A DNA stretch of 64,000 nt from the IMG/VR virus record IMGVR_UViG_3300021479_000014, positions 1-64,000 of that record. One strand, given 5' to 3'. This stretch comes from a virus. The notes beneath the pieces are model-generated. The model was not told where the DNA came from, did not search any database, and saw nothing but the letters and a program-made list of their open reading frames with translations. Numbering within the stretch: position 1 is the first letter of the stretch; each line of letters starts with the position of its first letter. Shown in pieces: positions 18,139-26,394 of this stretch. Both the position numbers and the translations under genes were made by a program.

Positions 18139-18939
18139 TTACCGACGAGTGGGATCAACTTCCGGCGACCCACCTGGGCGCTGTGGCGGTCGACCACCAA
18201 CTCCACCAGCCGGCGGGGTCGGACGACCAGGAGGAAGCGGTTGACCTGCCGTCGGAGGGCGAACGCCAGGACGACCAGGCGCCATCGGAGGTTGTGGATG
18301 TTCACCTTCGCCGCCTTCACCAGGAGGCTCGCCAGGTTCATTCGGAGGAAGCCCCTGATCAGGATGAACAGGAATTTCCAACACGACGTAACGATAACCG
18401 ACGCCAGAAATCAAAACAAGAACGAGCGTCTTGCCGGCTGGGATAGTTGGCGGAAGTGGCGGCCAAATTGTGCCAGGAGGCGGATCAACCGGAGGAAGTT
18501 CAGGTTCACCAGGCTGCGGAGGCGCGATAGGATGCGTTGGATCGACAGGCCAAGCAGGAATATGGCCTTCATCCACACCGTAGTCTGGATCAACAGGACG
18601 CCCACCCCAACCACCAGGAGGACGATGACCAGGTCGCTCAGGAAATTCTGGACGTTCCCAAGAACCCGGAGGACGATTGCCTGGACGACCAGGACGACCA
18701 GGAAGTCCCTGATCAGGATAGCCGCCGCCACCAACACCCCAATCCGGGTCAACAGGACGACCAGGACGCGACGGGAGATGACCAGGACGGTCGCCTACGC
18801 CACCCCAACCCGGAAGATGACCAGGACGTTCGGGGCGCCCAGGAAGACCTTGGCCAGGTCTGCCACCTTCATCAATACCGTAGTCAGGATCCACCGGACG
18901 GCCCTCCCTATCGAGGAACTGAATATATGCAAAGGGCAT
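18139..18939 (-). CDS. Pro/Gly-rich repeat protein
   Basis: A 266-residue low-complexity protein, GC-rich against an AT-rich background. GRPVDPDYG or GRPVDPDWG occurs three times (about residues 13, 60 and 112), separated by LPGRPGRPG-type runs. One ordered island (TIPAGKTLVLVLISGVGYRY, about 165-185) may be a beta domain. The start has GGAGAAG upstream. It lies between the portal and terminase genes; a disordered virion tether or DNA-binding head protein is possible, but I do not recognise it. The repeat copies look internally duplicated. Confidence 0.65.
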   Translation of the reverse strand: MPFAYIQFLDREGRPVDPDYGIDEGGRPGQGLPGRPERPGHLPGWGGVGDRPGHLPSRPGRPVDPDWGVGGGGYPDQGLPGRPGRPGNRPPGSWERPEFPERPGHRPPGGWGGRPVDPDYGVDEGHIPAWPVDPTHPIAPPQPGEPELPPVDPPPGTIWPPLPPTIPAGKTLVLVLISGVGYRYVVLEIPVHPDQGLPPNEPGEPPGEGGEGEHPQPPMAPGRPGVRPPTAGQPLPPGRPTPPAGGVGGRPPQRPGGSPEVDPTRR

Positions 18940-19098
18940 TCATCTTCTCCATTTGGTTTCTGTTGTTAGTCTGGATCTTCAAACACATAGTGTCCCAGAC
19001 AAAAGTGCAGGGTGGTATCTGATCGACGGGAGAGCCGAGACGCACTCAATTGTCGCTAGTTGGGAGGTCTTCACGACAATTTATTACCCTGCTGAAGC

Positions 19099-19308
19099 TT
19101 AAAACTGCCGACCTGTCCTAAAATGATGTTCTTCACTACTAGGCGGTTCGGACTTCTTTGGTGGTTCTGGTTTCTTTTCTGGCTCAGATTTCTTTGGTGG
19201 CTCAGATTTTTTATTCGCTTGCTCATTTTGATAATGAGTAGAATAAGAAATAGCTTTTCTGAGCGCAGGTTGTTGCGCCACAAATCGCTTCCTCTGCTCA
19301 AAGTTCAT
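19099..19308 (-). CDS. Small Lys/Pro/Glu repeat protein
   Basis: A 69-residue protein whose second half is a tandem of KKSEPPKKSEPEKKPEPP-type units. The N-terminus (NFEQRKRFVAQQPALRKAI) is basic and helical. It overlaps the upstream gene's stop by 4 nt. Disordered and of unknown function; adjacent to the other low-complexity gene at 18139..18939. Confidence 0.5.
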   Translation of the reverse strand: MNFEQRKRFVAQQPALRKAISYSTHYQNEQANKKSEPPKKSEPEKKPEPPKKSEPPSSEEHHFRTGRQF

Positions 19309-19520
19309 AGCTTCAGATCCTTTTTAAGCTGTTGCCAAAACTCTTCGCGTTTACCTTCAGCTCTGATCTTCTTAATTTCAATATCCCTAATTATTATATC
19401 AAAGTAACCATCTGGTGCAATAGAAGCAAGATCATCTATTAACCATAACGCACGATCATAATCATGATAGCCTAAAGCTATTATGTGTTCTTCCCATACT
19501 CTTTTAAGACGATCTATCAC
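19305..19520 (-). CDS. Small helical protein, unknown
   Basis: A 71-residue protein rich in Asp, Glu, Arg and Trp (RVWEEHIIALGYHDYDRALW). Both ends overlap neighbours by 4 nt, indicating coupled translation in the virion operon. Not recognised. Confidence 0.6.
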   Translation of the reverse strand: MIDRLKRVWEEHIIALGYHDYDRALWLIDDLASIAPDGYFDIIIRDIEIKKIRAEGKREEFWQQLKKDLKL

Positions 19521-20302
19521 ACTGGTCCTAAATCTTCAAGAACTGCCTGCCAAGCATATTTTGATGATCCTGGTGATTGAGGATGATCCATAGTATTACA
19601 AAATGGCAGAAGAACAGGACCATTAAAAGCAGTAACTGGATGAACTGAAATCACAATCTCCTTATCTCCACCATTTATAACTGTAACAAATTCAATAGGA
19701 CTTGCACCAATATAAGGAACAGATAGTGGAGGATCAACACCACCAGTAAATCCTGGTGATTCAGCTTTACCCGTATATTGATTAGGACCAGAAAACATTA
19801 AAAAATTATCATTAGGCGGACAATTCCCCATAGCTGTACTTTTATTGCATCTAGCATCAATTATGACTTCTCCATTACTCCCAACAATAATCTGCCCGCT
19901 CAAATTTTGATATGCTAAACCAAATCTATTTATCCAAGCATTAGAAAAAATTGGCGTTCCAGGAGGTAAACCAGTAAATTTAATTTTACCTTTAGCTTGT
20001 GTATTGATATCTTTATATGTATCATTAAAATAATTTGTTGGGACAGGTATAACCAAACCAAGTGCTTTAAAATAAATAGGTATTTCAAGAGTAGACATTC
20101 TTGGTATAGGAGATCCGCCTGGATAAGAAGGTGGTCTTTCTGGTTGAGAAGGAGGTGACAAAATACCCCCAGACAAACTAAGTCTAATTAGACGATTTCC
20201 AGAATCAAGAGTTGCTGGAAATCTAAATACCTCAGTATCTACATCAACAGGTGCATTTAAAATACCATTTAATACAACAGAAGCTATAAGTTCAACAGAC
20301 AT
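19517..20302 (-). CDS. Unknown protein following the large terminase
   Basis: A 261-residue, beta-rich protein. It has paired Cys residues (DARCNKSTAMGNCPPND) and a Pro-rich patch (SPPSQPERPPSYPGGSPIP). No signal peptide. Its location directly after the terminase suggests a virion protein. The family is unknown to me. Confidence 0.65.
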   Translation of the reverse strand: MSVELIASVVLNGILNAPVDVDTEVFRFPATLDSGNRLIRLSLSGGILSPPSQPERPPSYPGGSPIPRMSTLEIPIYFKALGLVIPVPTNYFNDTYKDINTQAKGKIKFTGLPPGTPIFSNAWINRFGLAYQNLSGQIIVGSNGEVIIDARCNKSTAMGNCPPNDNFLMFSGPNQYTGKAESPGFTGGVDPPLSVPYIGASPIEFVTVINGGDKEIVISVHPVTAFNGPVLLPFCNTMDHPQSPGSSKYAWQAVLEDLGPV

Positions 20303-20311
20303 TTTATTCTC

Positions 20312-21823
20312 CTACCACAAATCCGGATCACCTAGTGCGCTACAAACACCATAACAGAACGCATCTACTAAGTCATCTTCTTGATCTGGTACGCCAACAT
20401 TGAAAGTATGAACCTGCTTAATCAAATGATTCGCGTGACGTTGTTTAAAATCAACAGTCTTACGATAGGCAAGTTCTGAATATTTTACTTTGCCAACGGA
20501 AACGTAGCCACTAGCGTTAAGAGCACGCGGCTGTTTGCCAAGTTGTACCAACTTAGCGTCAATACCAGTTGCCAAAAGGTTGCGTCGATTACATTGTTGC
20601 AAAAGGACAATGCCAGAGCCCTTTTCTTCAATTAATGTACCGATTGACCCTCGCCGCGGGTGACACTCTCTAGCAAATTCTTCAAGTCTCAAATAAACAT
20701 TTGGAATCCAATCTATCAATAAATCAGAAGGAACCTGCAATATATCATAATCTAAAATTGTTAAAGGACGATCTTGAATGTATTGATTTAATGCCCAATA
20801 TATTACGGCTGTTGCGTCATGTTTTGCATCAGCTTTAATGCCAGTATCAATAGTGGCAAAGACGCAATCACACCACTCAGGAAAGTTGACAGGAGATCCG
20901 TCAACAAGTAAGTCCTTTTCGAGGAAAAACGTACCACCAGGCGGCTGCGGATTTTGTTGATAGAGAGACTCAAAATCTCGAATCCCAACGATTGTGCGTT
21001 TTCGTTCAAGAGCAGCAGCATCTTCCCAAGATGGCCAGAGCGCCTCACCTACGCCGCGCCCCAAAGGATCATCTGCCACTGCAAAAGCCGGAAGGCATAT
21101 AACTGTCCATTGATCTCCACCCTTCTCCATTTCATGGAGAAGCATTCCACCTAAATCTTCCAAATGCCATCTTGTTTGAATCAAAATAATTCTAGCATCA
21201 GGTTTAAGTCTTGTAACCAAATCACTTTTGTACCATTCATACGTTTTCGCCCTAACGGTTTCTGACTCAGCATCTTCTCGTGATTTAACAGGATCATCAA
21301 TGATTGCGAGATCAGCTCTTCGTCCTGTAATAGCCCCACCGACGCCCGCCGCAAAGTACTCACCGCCGTTCGTAGTTTCCCATCTTGAAGCGGCCCTATT
21401 TGATTCATCTAAAGAATATCCTAAAGTGGATGCTTTCAATAATATCTTGTTGCGCACCCTGCGGCCAAAACGTTCCGCAAGTTCACCTGTATGTGAGCAA
21501 CCTATCACGCTTGAGCGTGGAAATTGTTTAAACCAAAATGGAGGAAGTAGTTCGCTGGTATAAGTAGATTTGGCGCTCCCAGGAGGAGCAAATATCATCA
21601 AACGATCTATTTCGCCAGATACTACTTTTTCTAACGCTTTGATAATAAGTCTATGGTGCGCTGCTGGTTTGAAACCAAAATCACCAACACACTCTGAACA
21701 CCACGCCAATAAATTAGTTTGACATTTACGGCGCCAAGCAGCAGTCCTAAGCTTAAAAACCTGAGCACGACGGATACGATCGAACTGGGATGGATGCTGC
21801 GGTGGCTCAAATCCCATGCTCAT
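20312..21823 (-). CDS. terL: Terminase large subunit
   Basis: A 503-residue DNA-packaging motor. The ATPase half has Walker A APPGSAKST at about 79-87, the segment IGCSHTGELAERFGRRVRN, and Walker B LAIIDDP near 170-176. The nuclease half has ATIDTGIKADAKHDATAV near 320-337 (first catalytic Asp) and DDLVDAFCYG near the C-terminus (last acidic residue of the RNase H-like site). The stop of the upstream HTH gene abuts the ATG. A small-terminase-like gene lies 9 kb away at 30601..31245. Confidence 0.95.
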   Translation of the reverse strand: MSMGFEPPQHPSQFDRIRRAQVFKLRTAAWRRKCQTNLLAWCSECVGDFGFKPAAHHRLIIKALEKVVSGEIDRLMIFAPPGSAKSTYTSELLPPFWFKQFPRSSVIGCSHTGELAERFGRRVRNKILLKASTLGYSLDESNRAASRWETTNGGEYFAAGVGGAITGRRADLAIIDDPVKSREDAESETVRAKTYEWYKSDLVTRLKPDARIILIQTRWHLEDLGGMLLHEMEKGGDQWTVICLPAFAVADDPLGRGVGEALWPSWEDAAALERKRTIVGIRDFESLYQQNPQPPGGTFFLEKDLLVDGSPVNFPEWCDCVFATIDTGIKADAKHDATAVIYWALNQYIQDRPLTILDYDILQVPSDLLIDWIPNVYLRLEEFARECHPRRGSIGTLIEEKGSGIVLLQQCNRRNLLATGIDAKLVQLGKQPRALNASGYVSVGKVKYSELAYRKTVDFKQRHANHLIKQVHTFNVGVPDQEDDLVDAFCYGVCSALGDPDLW

Positions 21824-22018
21824 TTAATATAACTTTTCACGTACCTTTGCGAACTTTCCACCCATACCATTGGCACGTAATATTAAACTAACTGTCCCTT
21901 GAGAAATTCCAACTTCAGCCGAAATCTCACCCTGCGTCATTTTCTGAGAGCGCAGTTCTTTAATTCGATGGACCATACGTTGGTCAACTTTTAAAGGTGA
22001 TCCTCTTCGATCTCTCAT
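21824..22018 (-). CDS. Small helix-turn-helix protein
   Basis: A 64-residue basic protein with an HTH at about 27-50 (MTQGEISAEVGISQGTVSLI). It is the first gene of the leftward virion operon, directly before the large terminase. It could recognise packaging DNA, like a small terminase, or act as a regulator of the late operon; the sequence does not decide. The ribosome site is weak. Confidence 0.75.
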   Translation of the reverse strand: MRDRRGSPLKVDQRMVHRIKELRSQKMTQGEISAEVGISQGTVSLILRANGMGGKFAKVREKLY

Positions 22019-22077
22019 AATTAGCCAACTGTACCAACTTTGTGACGGTTTCCCATCCCAATTAAAAAGTCAAAATA

Positions 22078-22092
22078 CACCAAATGATAAAT
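22078..22092. repeat. 15-bp motif shared with the 28-kb noncoding region
   Basis: The sequence here is the exact inverse of the 15-bp word at 28187..28201 (ATTTATCATTTGGTG). It lies about 60 bp upstream of the leftward operon's first gene. Shorter versions occur at 27841 and 27968. Possibly a phage regulator or origin-protein site. Confidence 0.4.
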
Positions 22093-22116
22093 GGAAAATT
22101 TCCTCCTTCTATGATC

Positions 22117-22161
22117 CCTGGACCCCTCTGGGCTGGGGGCACGTTAAAAAAGGGGTCCAGG
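22117..22161. promoter_or_regulatory. 11-bp perfect inverted repeat in the divergent control region
   Basis: CCTGGACCCCT (22117-22127) pairs exactly with AGGGGTCCAGG (22151-22161), loop of 23 nt. It lies in the 394-bp gap between the divergent leftward late operon and the rightward NusG-like gene. It could be an operator, an insulating terminator or part of an RNA leader. No T-run follows on the plus strand. The rest of the gap (22201-22349) shows no further structure that I can name. Confidence 0.5.
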
Positions 22162-22169
22162 TTATTAAA

Positions 22170-22200
22170 ATCTCAGCTAGAGGGGGATCATTGCTGAGAT
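22170..22200. promoter_or_regulatory. Second inverted repeat in the divergent control region
   Basis: ATCTCAGC (22170-22177) pairs with GCTGAGAT (22193-22200), loop of 15 nt. It follows the first inverted repeat by 8 bp. The pair of hairpins between divergent operons suggests a control or insulator element. Confidence 0.45.
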
Positions 22201-22349
22201 AGCGGCCTTGTGTTCTCACCAGCTCGGTTGCAGGAAATCACACTGGCGAGCCTTCAATGATCCGCTTAAATTACGGCGAAACTAAGGCGCGCAAGGGTAA
22301 AACTACGTGGACGATACATTAAATTTTGTTAATGTTTACAATGTAAGCG

Positions 22350-22378
22350 TAGACTTCATCTCTCAGTTGTGCTATAGT
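22350..22378 (+). promoter_or_regulatory. Putative sigma70-type promoter
   Basis: TAGACT (22350-22355), 17-bp spacer, TATAGT (22373-22378). Transcription would start near 22385, giving a short leader before the GTG start at 22413. This is the best promoter-like pair in the divergent gap. Confidence 0.5.
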
Positions 22379-22412
22379 GTACGAAAGGGAACACAGAGGG
22401 CTGGAGCATCAA

Positions 22413-22940
22413 GTGCAAGATCTCTTCGATCAGCAATCAGTAAATGATTTCCATTGGATTGTAGCAGTCTTCGCCAATACTGGTGCCGTAGATGTCATTA
22501 GAAAAGCTAATGAAGTTCCTCTCAAAACATTTTATCCAATACGTTTTAATGGACGTGGAGAGCCAATACCTATGTGGCGCCACTATTTATTCATCGAATT
22601 TCGCCAATTTATAACAGCTGAGATTTGTCGTAGTACAAAGAAGTTCATAAAAGTTTTGAGTATGAGAGATAAATTTGGCATAGAATATCCAGTAATGGTA
22701 CGCAAGAATGCCATTGATGAACATATGAGATTATTGTTATCTGGTAAATTTAATGAAAAATTACGTATGAGAAGATTTTATGGTAAGGGTTCATTTGTTA
22801 GAGTAATTGAAGGAACATTTATTGATAAACGTGTAAGATTGGATATGGACATTACACCAGATATGCCAGGTACTAAGAAAGTTTTGGTAGACATTAATGG
22901 GTTCAAAGGTTCAATAGAACTATGGAAGTTAAGCTTATGA
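22413..22940 (+). CDS. NusG/RfaH-like transcription elongation factor
   Basis: About 175 residues. The N-terminal part resembles the NusG NGN domain (HWIVAVFANTGAVDVIRKAN, then PIPMWRHYLFIEF, the equivalent of the YLFV strand). The C-terminal part has a KOW-like motif (GKGSFVRVIEGTFIDKRVRL, then VLVDINGF). Such proteins bind RNA polymerase and modulate pausing or termination. GTG 22413 is chosen because GGAG lies 6 nt upstream; GTG 22377 overlaps the predicted -10 box. As the first gene of the rightward operon, it could act as a phage antiterminator for early or late transcription. Confidence 0.7.
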   Translation: MQDLFDQQSVNDFHWIVAVFANTGAVDVIRKANEVPLKTFYPIRFNGRGEPIPMWRHYLFIEFRQFITAEICRSTKKFIKVLSMRDKFGIEYPVMVRKNAIDEHMRLLLSGKFNEKLRMRRFYGKGSFVRVIEGTFIDKRVRLDMDITPDMPGTKKVLVDINGFKGSIELWKLSL

Positions 22941-23095
22941 ACGATGATGAAGACGAACATTATAACGATTATGATGAAGGATACTTTCCTCCATCTAAAT
23001 ATCCTTGGAGGGAATTATTTACGTTTATATTATTTCTATCAATTTTCCTAGCAGGACTATGGTGGTTAATATGGAAGATATATGAATGGGTCTAA
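22937..23095 (+). CDS. Small single-pass membrane protein
   Basis: A 52-residue protein that starts inside the stop of the NusG-like gene (ATGA). The N-terminus is acidic (NDDEDEHYNDYDEG) and is followed by a hydrophobic segment (FTFILFLSIFLAGLWWLIW, about 28-47). Unknown function. Confidence 0.55.
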   Translation: MNDDEDEHYNDYDEGYFPPSKYPWRELFTFILFLSIFLAGLWWLIWKIYEWV

Positions 23096-23132
23096 GAGTA
23101 AAAATCATGTCAATGGCTGGAGAGCATAGAAA

Positions 23133-23327
23133 ATGGACGCTGCTATCATAGAAAATTTGGTACAAGAAACTGTGTTTACAATATCTCCTCACAAACTAAA
23201 GATCGCAACAGATGAAGCACTAAGAGTAATGATTAATAGCGGTGTATTCTATCCACGAGAAATAGCTGAAAACATCGCCTACGCTGTACTCAGAATCGTA
23301 CACCAGAATGGAGGTTTCATTGACTAA
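23133..23327 (+). CDS. Small protein, unknown
   Basis: A 64-residue helical protein (IIENLVQETVFTISPHKLKI). GGAGAG lies 9 nt upstream of the ATG. It has no motif I recognise. It overlaps the following gene. Confidence 0.6.
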   Translation: MDAAIIENLVQETVFTISPHKLKIATDEALRVMINSGVFYPREIAENIAYAVLRIVHQNGGFID

Positions 23328-23583
23328 AGATGAAGACTTCCCTCGAATGAGCGAACCATATGTCATAGCGTGTCTGCGAATATATGGCGCTGCACCAACA
23401 GAATCACTAGTGGGATGGTGCGGTAGATGCGGACATGATATATGGATCGCTAAAAGCACTCCTCAGATCAAAAACGCAAAATACATATGTCTCAATTGTG
23501 TTAACTGGAGTGAGGTTGATGATATTGAAGCGCCAACTCCAGAACAAATTGAAGATGTACTGAGACATAGGAAGAGACAATGA
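23308..23583 (+). CDS. Small zinc-ribbon protein
   Basis: A 91-residue protein with two Cys pairs, WCGRCGHD and ICLNCVN, about 30 residues apart: a zinc ribbon. An in-frame TTG at 23320 has GGAGG 5 nt upstream and may be the true start. Probably a nucleic-acid or protein adaptor; unknown. Confidence 0.65.
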   Translation: MEVSLTKDEDFPRMSEPYVIACLRIYGAAPTESLVGWCGRCGHDIWIAKSTPQIKNAKYICLNCVNWSEVDDIEAPTPEQIEDVLRHRKRQ

Positions 23584-24074
23584 AACTAGAAAATATTACT
23601 AGTGAAGGTGATTTGCGCAATTGGCTCACAGATCAGATCTTCGAGTGCGAAGGCCGATTAGGATTGGAATGGATAGAACCTGCCAAGTTCGGTTCCACTA
23701 TTGGCGCACCAGACTGTAAAATCAAATATGGTATTAGCTCCATAGGTCTTGAGCTAAAATATTTAATCAGTACAAAGAAAGGCATAAAATGGGCGGTAAG
23801 ACCTGCCCAACGACGCTATCATCACATGCTTGCTTTTCATGGTGGTCGTAGTGCGCTTATGGCTTTCATTGCCGCCAAACAAGAATTGTATTTAGTGCGA
23901 GGTGACCATATTCCATTGAGAGATTATGCTTCTGATCCTCAATCTGGATGCGCCAATAGATTAGTTAAAATGACACACTTAGACTTTATGAGTATTGATA
24001 GAGATCGCCAAGCTATGTTCGCTCTTGAAGATAATTTGTTTCAAGACGAGTTTTGGGAGAAGAGCAATGGTTAA
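23580..24074 (+). CDS. PD-(D/E)XK nuclease-like protein
   Basis: A 164-residue protein with the core of restriction-endonuclease-like nucleases: P44-D45 in IGAPDCKIKYG, then E58-x-K60 in IGLELKYL, and a helix with RPAQRRYHHML (about 74-84, Gln possibly catalytic). Size and motif spacing fit small phage nucleases of the VRR-NUC or junction-resolvase kind. It overlaps both neighbours by a few bases. Expected to cut phage or host DNA; substrate unknown. Confidence 0.65.
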   Translation: MKLENITSEGDLRNWLTDQIFECEGRLGLEWIEPAKFGSTIGAPDCKIKYGISSIGLELKYLISTKKGIKWAVRPAQRRYHHMLAFHGGRSALMAFIAAKQELYLVRGDHIPLRDYASDPQSGCANRLVKMTHLDFMSIDRDRQAMFALEDNLFQDEFWEKSNG

Positions 24075-24309
24075 GATGGTACCGCCACAATACAAAAAGG
24101 GAGGATTACATGGGCCACCTAATGATAGAATATTTCATCACTTTGTTGGTCAAGCAGTACAAAAAATCAAAGGCTACAAATATCCAGGTATCATCTTAGT
24201 TGCATTCAAAACATTAGATGGAAAGGCACGCTATGTCGTTGAAGCTGATCATCCTGATTTTCGCGGTATGCTTCATATTTTCTCTGATGCGGACATTGAG
24301 GAACGGTAA
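24067..24309 (+). CDS. Small protein, unknown
   Basis: An 80-residue protein starting at ATG 24067 with GGGAGAAG just upstream. It contains GIILVAFKTLDGKARYVVEA, a strand pair, and HPDFRGMLHIFS. Related-looking small proteins occur in many phages without known function. It overlaps the nuclease gene by 8 nt. Confidence 0.65.
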   Translation: MVKMVPPQYKKGGLHGPPNDRIFHHFVGQAVQKIKGYKYPGIILVAFKTLDGKARYVVEADHPDFRGMLHIFSDADIEER

Positions 24310-24638
24310 TGAAATGTGAAAACTGCCATGGCAAAGGAAATATTTGGTCACAATTAACTCAAGAATATCTACTTTGCATGGAGTGTAATGGTAGTGGCAT
24401 AACATCATGTTGTGAAGGAAATCCAAATATGACTGAGCAGCGCCCAATGTATGAGTGTGACGTTGAACTTTATACATGTCCATACTGTAAAGAAGATGTG
24501 GTAGTATATGTCGAACTAGATGGCACAGGAATCATTTCACACGAGAGCTATGATCTCATTGCCAATTGGGTGTATCATTCCAAATGTTGGGATGAACAGA
24601 TGCGTAAATTTCCACCTGGAGGAACCAATGTCGAATGA
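24309..24638 (+). CDS. DnaJ-type zinc-finger protein
   Basis: A 109-residue protein with CENCHGKG and CMECNGSG repeats in the first 30 residues (the CxxCxGxG pattern of DnaJ zinc fingers), a CC pair, and a further CPYCKED motif near 57. It has no J domain. Probably a zinc-stabilised adaptor protein; role unknown. Confidence 0.7.
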   Translation: MKCENCHGKGNIWSQLTQEYLLCMECNGSGITSCCEGNPNMTEQRPMYECDVELYTCPYCKEDVVVYVELDGTGIISHESYDLIANWVYHSKCWDEQMRKFPPGGTNVE

Positions 24639-24951
24639 TCCACTAAAAGAACTCCAAGAATATAATGCGCGGCGTGATGCTTTATTCCGCAACCCAACTA
24701 CAGAAGGTGCTGTGGCGCTCCTAAAGGAAACGGGCGTTACTCAATTTGACAGAGAAGATGTGCCATTGGCCACAGTCCACAAAGCAAGATTGCAATGGCT
24801 TGGCGCCACAAACGAAATGATAACAGAGAGCATTGTGTGGCTAAAAGAACATGGCTATCTAACTACTTTTAAAGGAGCGCCACCACTCACACCTGAACAA
24901 CGTGACGCAGATCGCGTGTCAATAGGAAAGAAACCATTGGGAGAAGAATGA
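24628..24951 (+). CDS. Small protein, unknown
   Basis: A 107-residue protein from ATG 24628, chosen because GGAGG lies 5 nt upstream. Helical and acidic (SNDPLKELQEYNARRDALFR; ITESIVWLKEHGYLTTFKGA). It ends in GKKPLGEE. No domain recognised. Confidence 0.65.
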   Translation: MSNDPLKELQEYNARRDALFRNPTTEGAVALLKETGVTQFDREDVPLATVHKARLQWLGATNEMITESIVWLKEHGYLTTFKGAPPLTPEQRDADRVSIGKKPLGEE

Positions 24952-25157
24952 TGGAAGTATCAGAAATGTCTGATGATGAACTCATGAGATATGCCGCACA
25001 ATATAATTTAGAATTACGTCGTGGCAGAGAATTATTGAAGGAAGGTGACGATATCATCAAAGCGAACATTAACCTATATGTGGCATGCCAAAATGAATTA
25101 ATGTCTCGAATGACCAATCGTATTGAACAAGAAACAAACAAGTTGGGAGAAGAATGA
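24948..25157 (+). CDS. Small helical protein, unknown
   Basis: A 69-residue, mostly helical acidic protein (SDDELMRYAAQYNLELRRGR). It overlaps both neighbours by 4 nt. Its end, NKLGEE, resembles the end of the preceding protein (KPLGEE) because both stop codons sit in the next gene's GGAGAAGAATG ribosome site. Confidence 0.6.
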   Translation: MMEVSEMSDDELMRYAAQYNLELRRGRELLKEGDDIIKANINLYVACQNELMSRMTNRIEQETNKLGEE

Positions 25158-25528
25158 TGGGAGAAGCCAAACGAAGAGGAATAATAGTCAATACTACCAG
25201 GCTAAGTTATATTTGTGATTGTCTAAATTGTGGAGTAGAAATTGACGCTGCTACAAGCGTTGGCCATAAACATTTACCAAAACCAGGAGCCATTGCCATT
25301 TGTATAGTGTGTAGTCATATTATGGCTTATGATAAAAATCTACACTTGCGAGAACTTACAGATGATGAAATTCTAGCCATTGCGGGTAGACCAGAAATCA
25401 TCTTCCTCATCAACGGCCTAGGTGGCGCCAAAGCAAAATGGGAGAGTGAACATGGTAAAGGAACGTGGGGTCAAAAAGCCAGGGAGAGGCTCGCGCAAGT
25501 TCGAGCATCCAGGGCTCAGATTCAATAA
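25154..25528 (+). CDS. Zinc-ribbon protein, unknown
   Basis: A 124-residue protein with CDCLNCGVE and CIVCSHI pairs (about residues 22-30 and 53-59), a zinc ribbon, followed by LTDDEILAIAGRPEI. The basic C-terminus (WGQKARERLAQVRASR) overlaps the next gene. Function unknown. Confidence 0.65.
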   Translation: MMGEAKRRGIIVNTTRLSYICDCLNCGVEIDAATSVGHKHLPKPGAIAICIVCSHIMAYDKNLHLRELTDDEILAIAGRPEIIFLINGLGGAKAKWESEHGKGTWGQKARERLAQVRASRAQIQ

Positions 25529-25754
25529 ACTCAAAGGAGAGTTGAATAAAAATGAATATGAGTGCGCTGCATGTCACGAAGTGTTCATTGCTGCGATAAG
25601 TGATGAACAAGCCATAGCAGAAGCAGCGGAGAATTTCCCAACAGTACCGATTGAGGAAACTTCAATCGTGTGCGAGGACTGCTTTCAAAAGATGATGGCA
25701 GACGTAGCTGCGCACCCATGGGCATACCCACCACTCCCACCGGAGAAAAAGTGA
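25452..25754 (+). CDS. Zinc-ribbon protein, unknown
   Basis: A 100-residue protein from ATG 25452 (GGGAGAG upstream). It has CAACHEVF and CEDCFQK pairs, a basic N-terminus (VKERGVKKPGRGSRK) and an Ala/Glu-rich middle. It starts inside the previous gene in another frame, as is common in this densely packed block. Confidence 0.6.
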   Translation: MVKERGVKKPGRGSRKFEHPGLRFNKLKGELNKNEYECAACHEVFIAAISDEQAIAEAAENFPTVPIEETSIVCEDCFQKMMADVAAHPWAYPPLPPEKK

Positions 25755-25843
25755 TGCGGATCGACATATTATGGATCATAGCTGTCATGTTTATGGTGGC
25801 CTATGGTGGCCAAATCATCATCAATCTACTGGGGTTAAAATAA
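25754..25843 (+). CDS. Tiny membrane peptide
   Basis: A 29-residue frame, RIDILWIIAVMFMVAYGGQI and on to a Leu-Gly-Leu-Lys end, one hydrophobic helix. The start overlaps the preceding stop (TGATG region) and the stop abuts the next ATG (TAATGG), so it fills the gap exactly. Probably real but unproven. Confidence 0.4.
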   Translation: MRIDILWIIAVMFMVAYGGQIIINLLGLK

Positions 25844-26394
25844 TGGTCAATTATGATAAGTTCAAACGTCCAGGCAGCGGAGTAGCGCCAAAGCCGCTTG
25901 ATAAGACTGAGCTTGAGATCGTAAGAGCAGACATGAAGTATCTCATTGAGAAAGAAAAAGAGAATGGTGATTGGGCCAAATGGTTAGAATCACAAAAACC
26001 ATTTGGAGCATATACAATCCCACTCAACTTCGTTGAAGTTGATCTAAGTATACAGGTCACGATCCTCGATGCTCATGGCAATCCGGTAGTTGTGGCTGGC
26101 CCAACTCCCATCTTCCAAGCCATATCAGAAGAAATTCAACGCCGTGCCCATATCAATCATGACCCCAATCTTGACCCAATGGCTCCTCTTCTAAGGCCAG
26201 GCAGCATCACCGCAGAAATATTCACATTCTATGTTGGTCGCGCCCCAGAGAATGATGATCTTCTTCGGTGTAATTGTGAACTAGCAGGACAGTGGGGCCA
26301 TATTGGATGTGGTTGGTGCAATCTGTGCGTGAAGCCAAAATTCATGTGCCATGGCCATCCGCGAATGCCACGACCTGGAGATGCTCTATGGTAG
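25843..26394 (+). CDS. Unknown protein with Cys/His-rich C-terminus
   Basis: A 183-residue protein from ATG 25843. The N-terminal half is charged. The C-terminal 45 residues contain CNCELAGQWGHIGCGWCN and CVKPKFMCHGHPRMPR, which look like a treble-clef zinc site. A segment VDLSIQVTILDAHGNPVVVA suggests a beta domain. Not recognised. Confidence 0.7.
   Translation: MVNYDKFKRPGSGVAPKPLDKTELEIVRADMKYLIEKEKENGDWAKWLESQKPFGAYTIPLNFVEVDLSIQVTILDAHGNPVVVAGPTPIFQAISEEIQRRAHINHDPNLDPMAPLLRPGSITAEIFTFYVGRAPENDDLLRCNCELAGQWGHIGCGWCNLCVKPKFMCHGHPRMPRPGDALW

Noticed and set aside
18010-19022. Plus-strand Arg- and Asp/His-rich frames opposite the Pro/Gly repeat gene
   Set aside because: Low-complexity mirrors of the leftward repeat gene, with no starts supported by ribosome sites.
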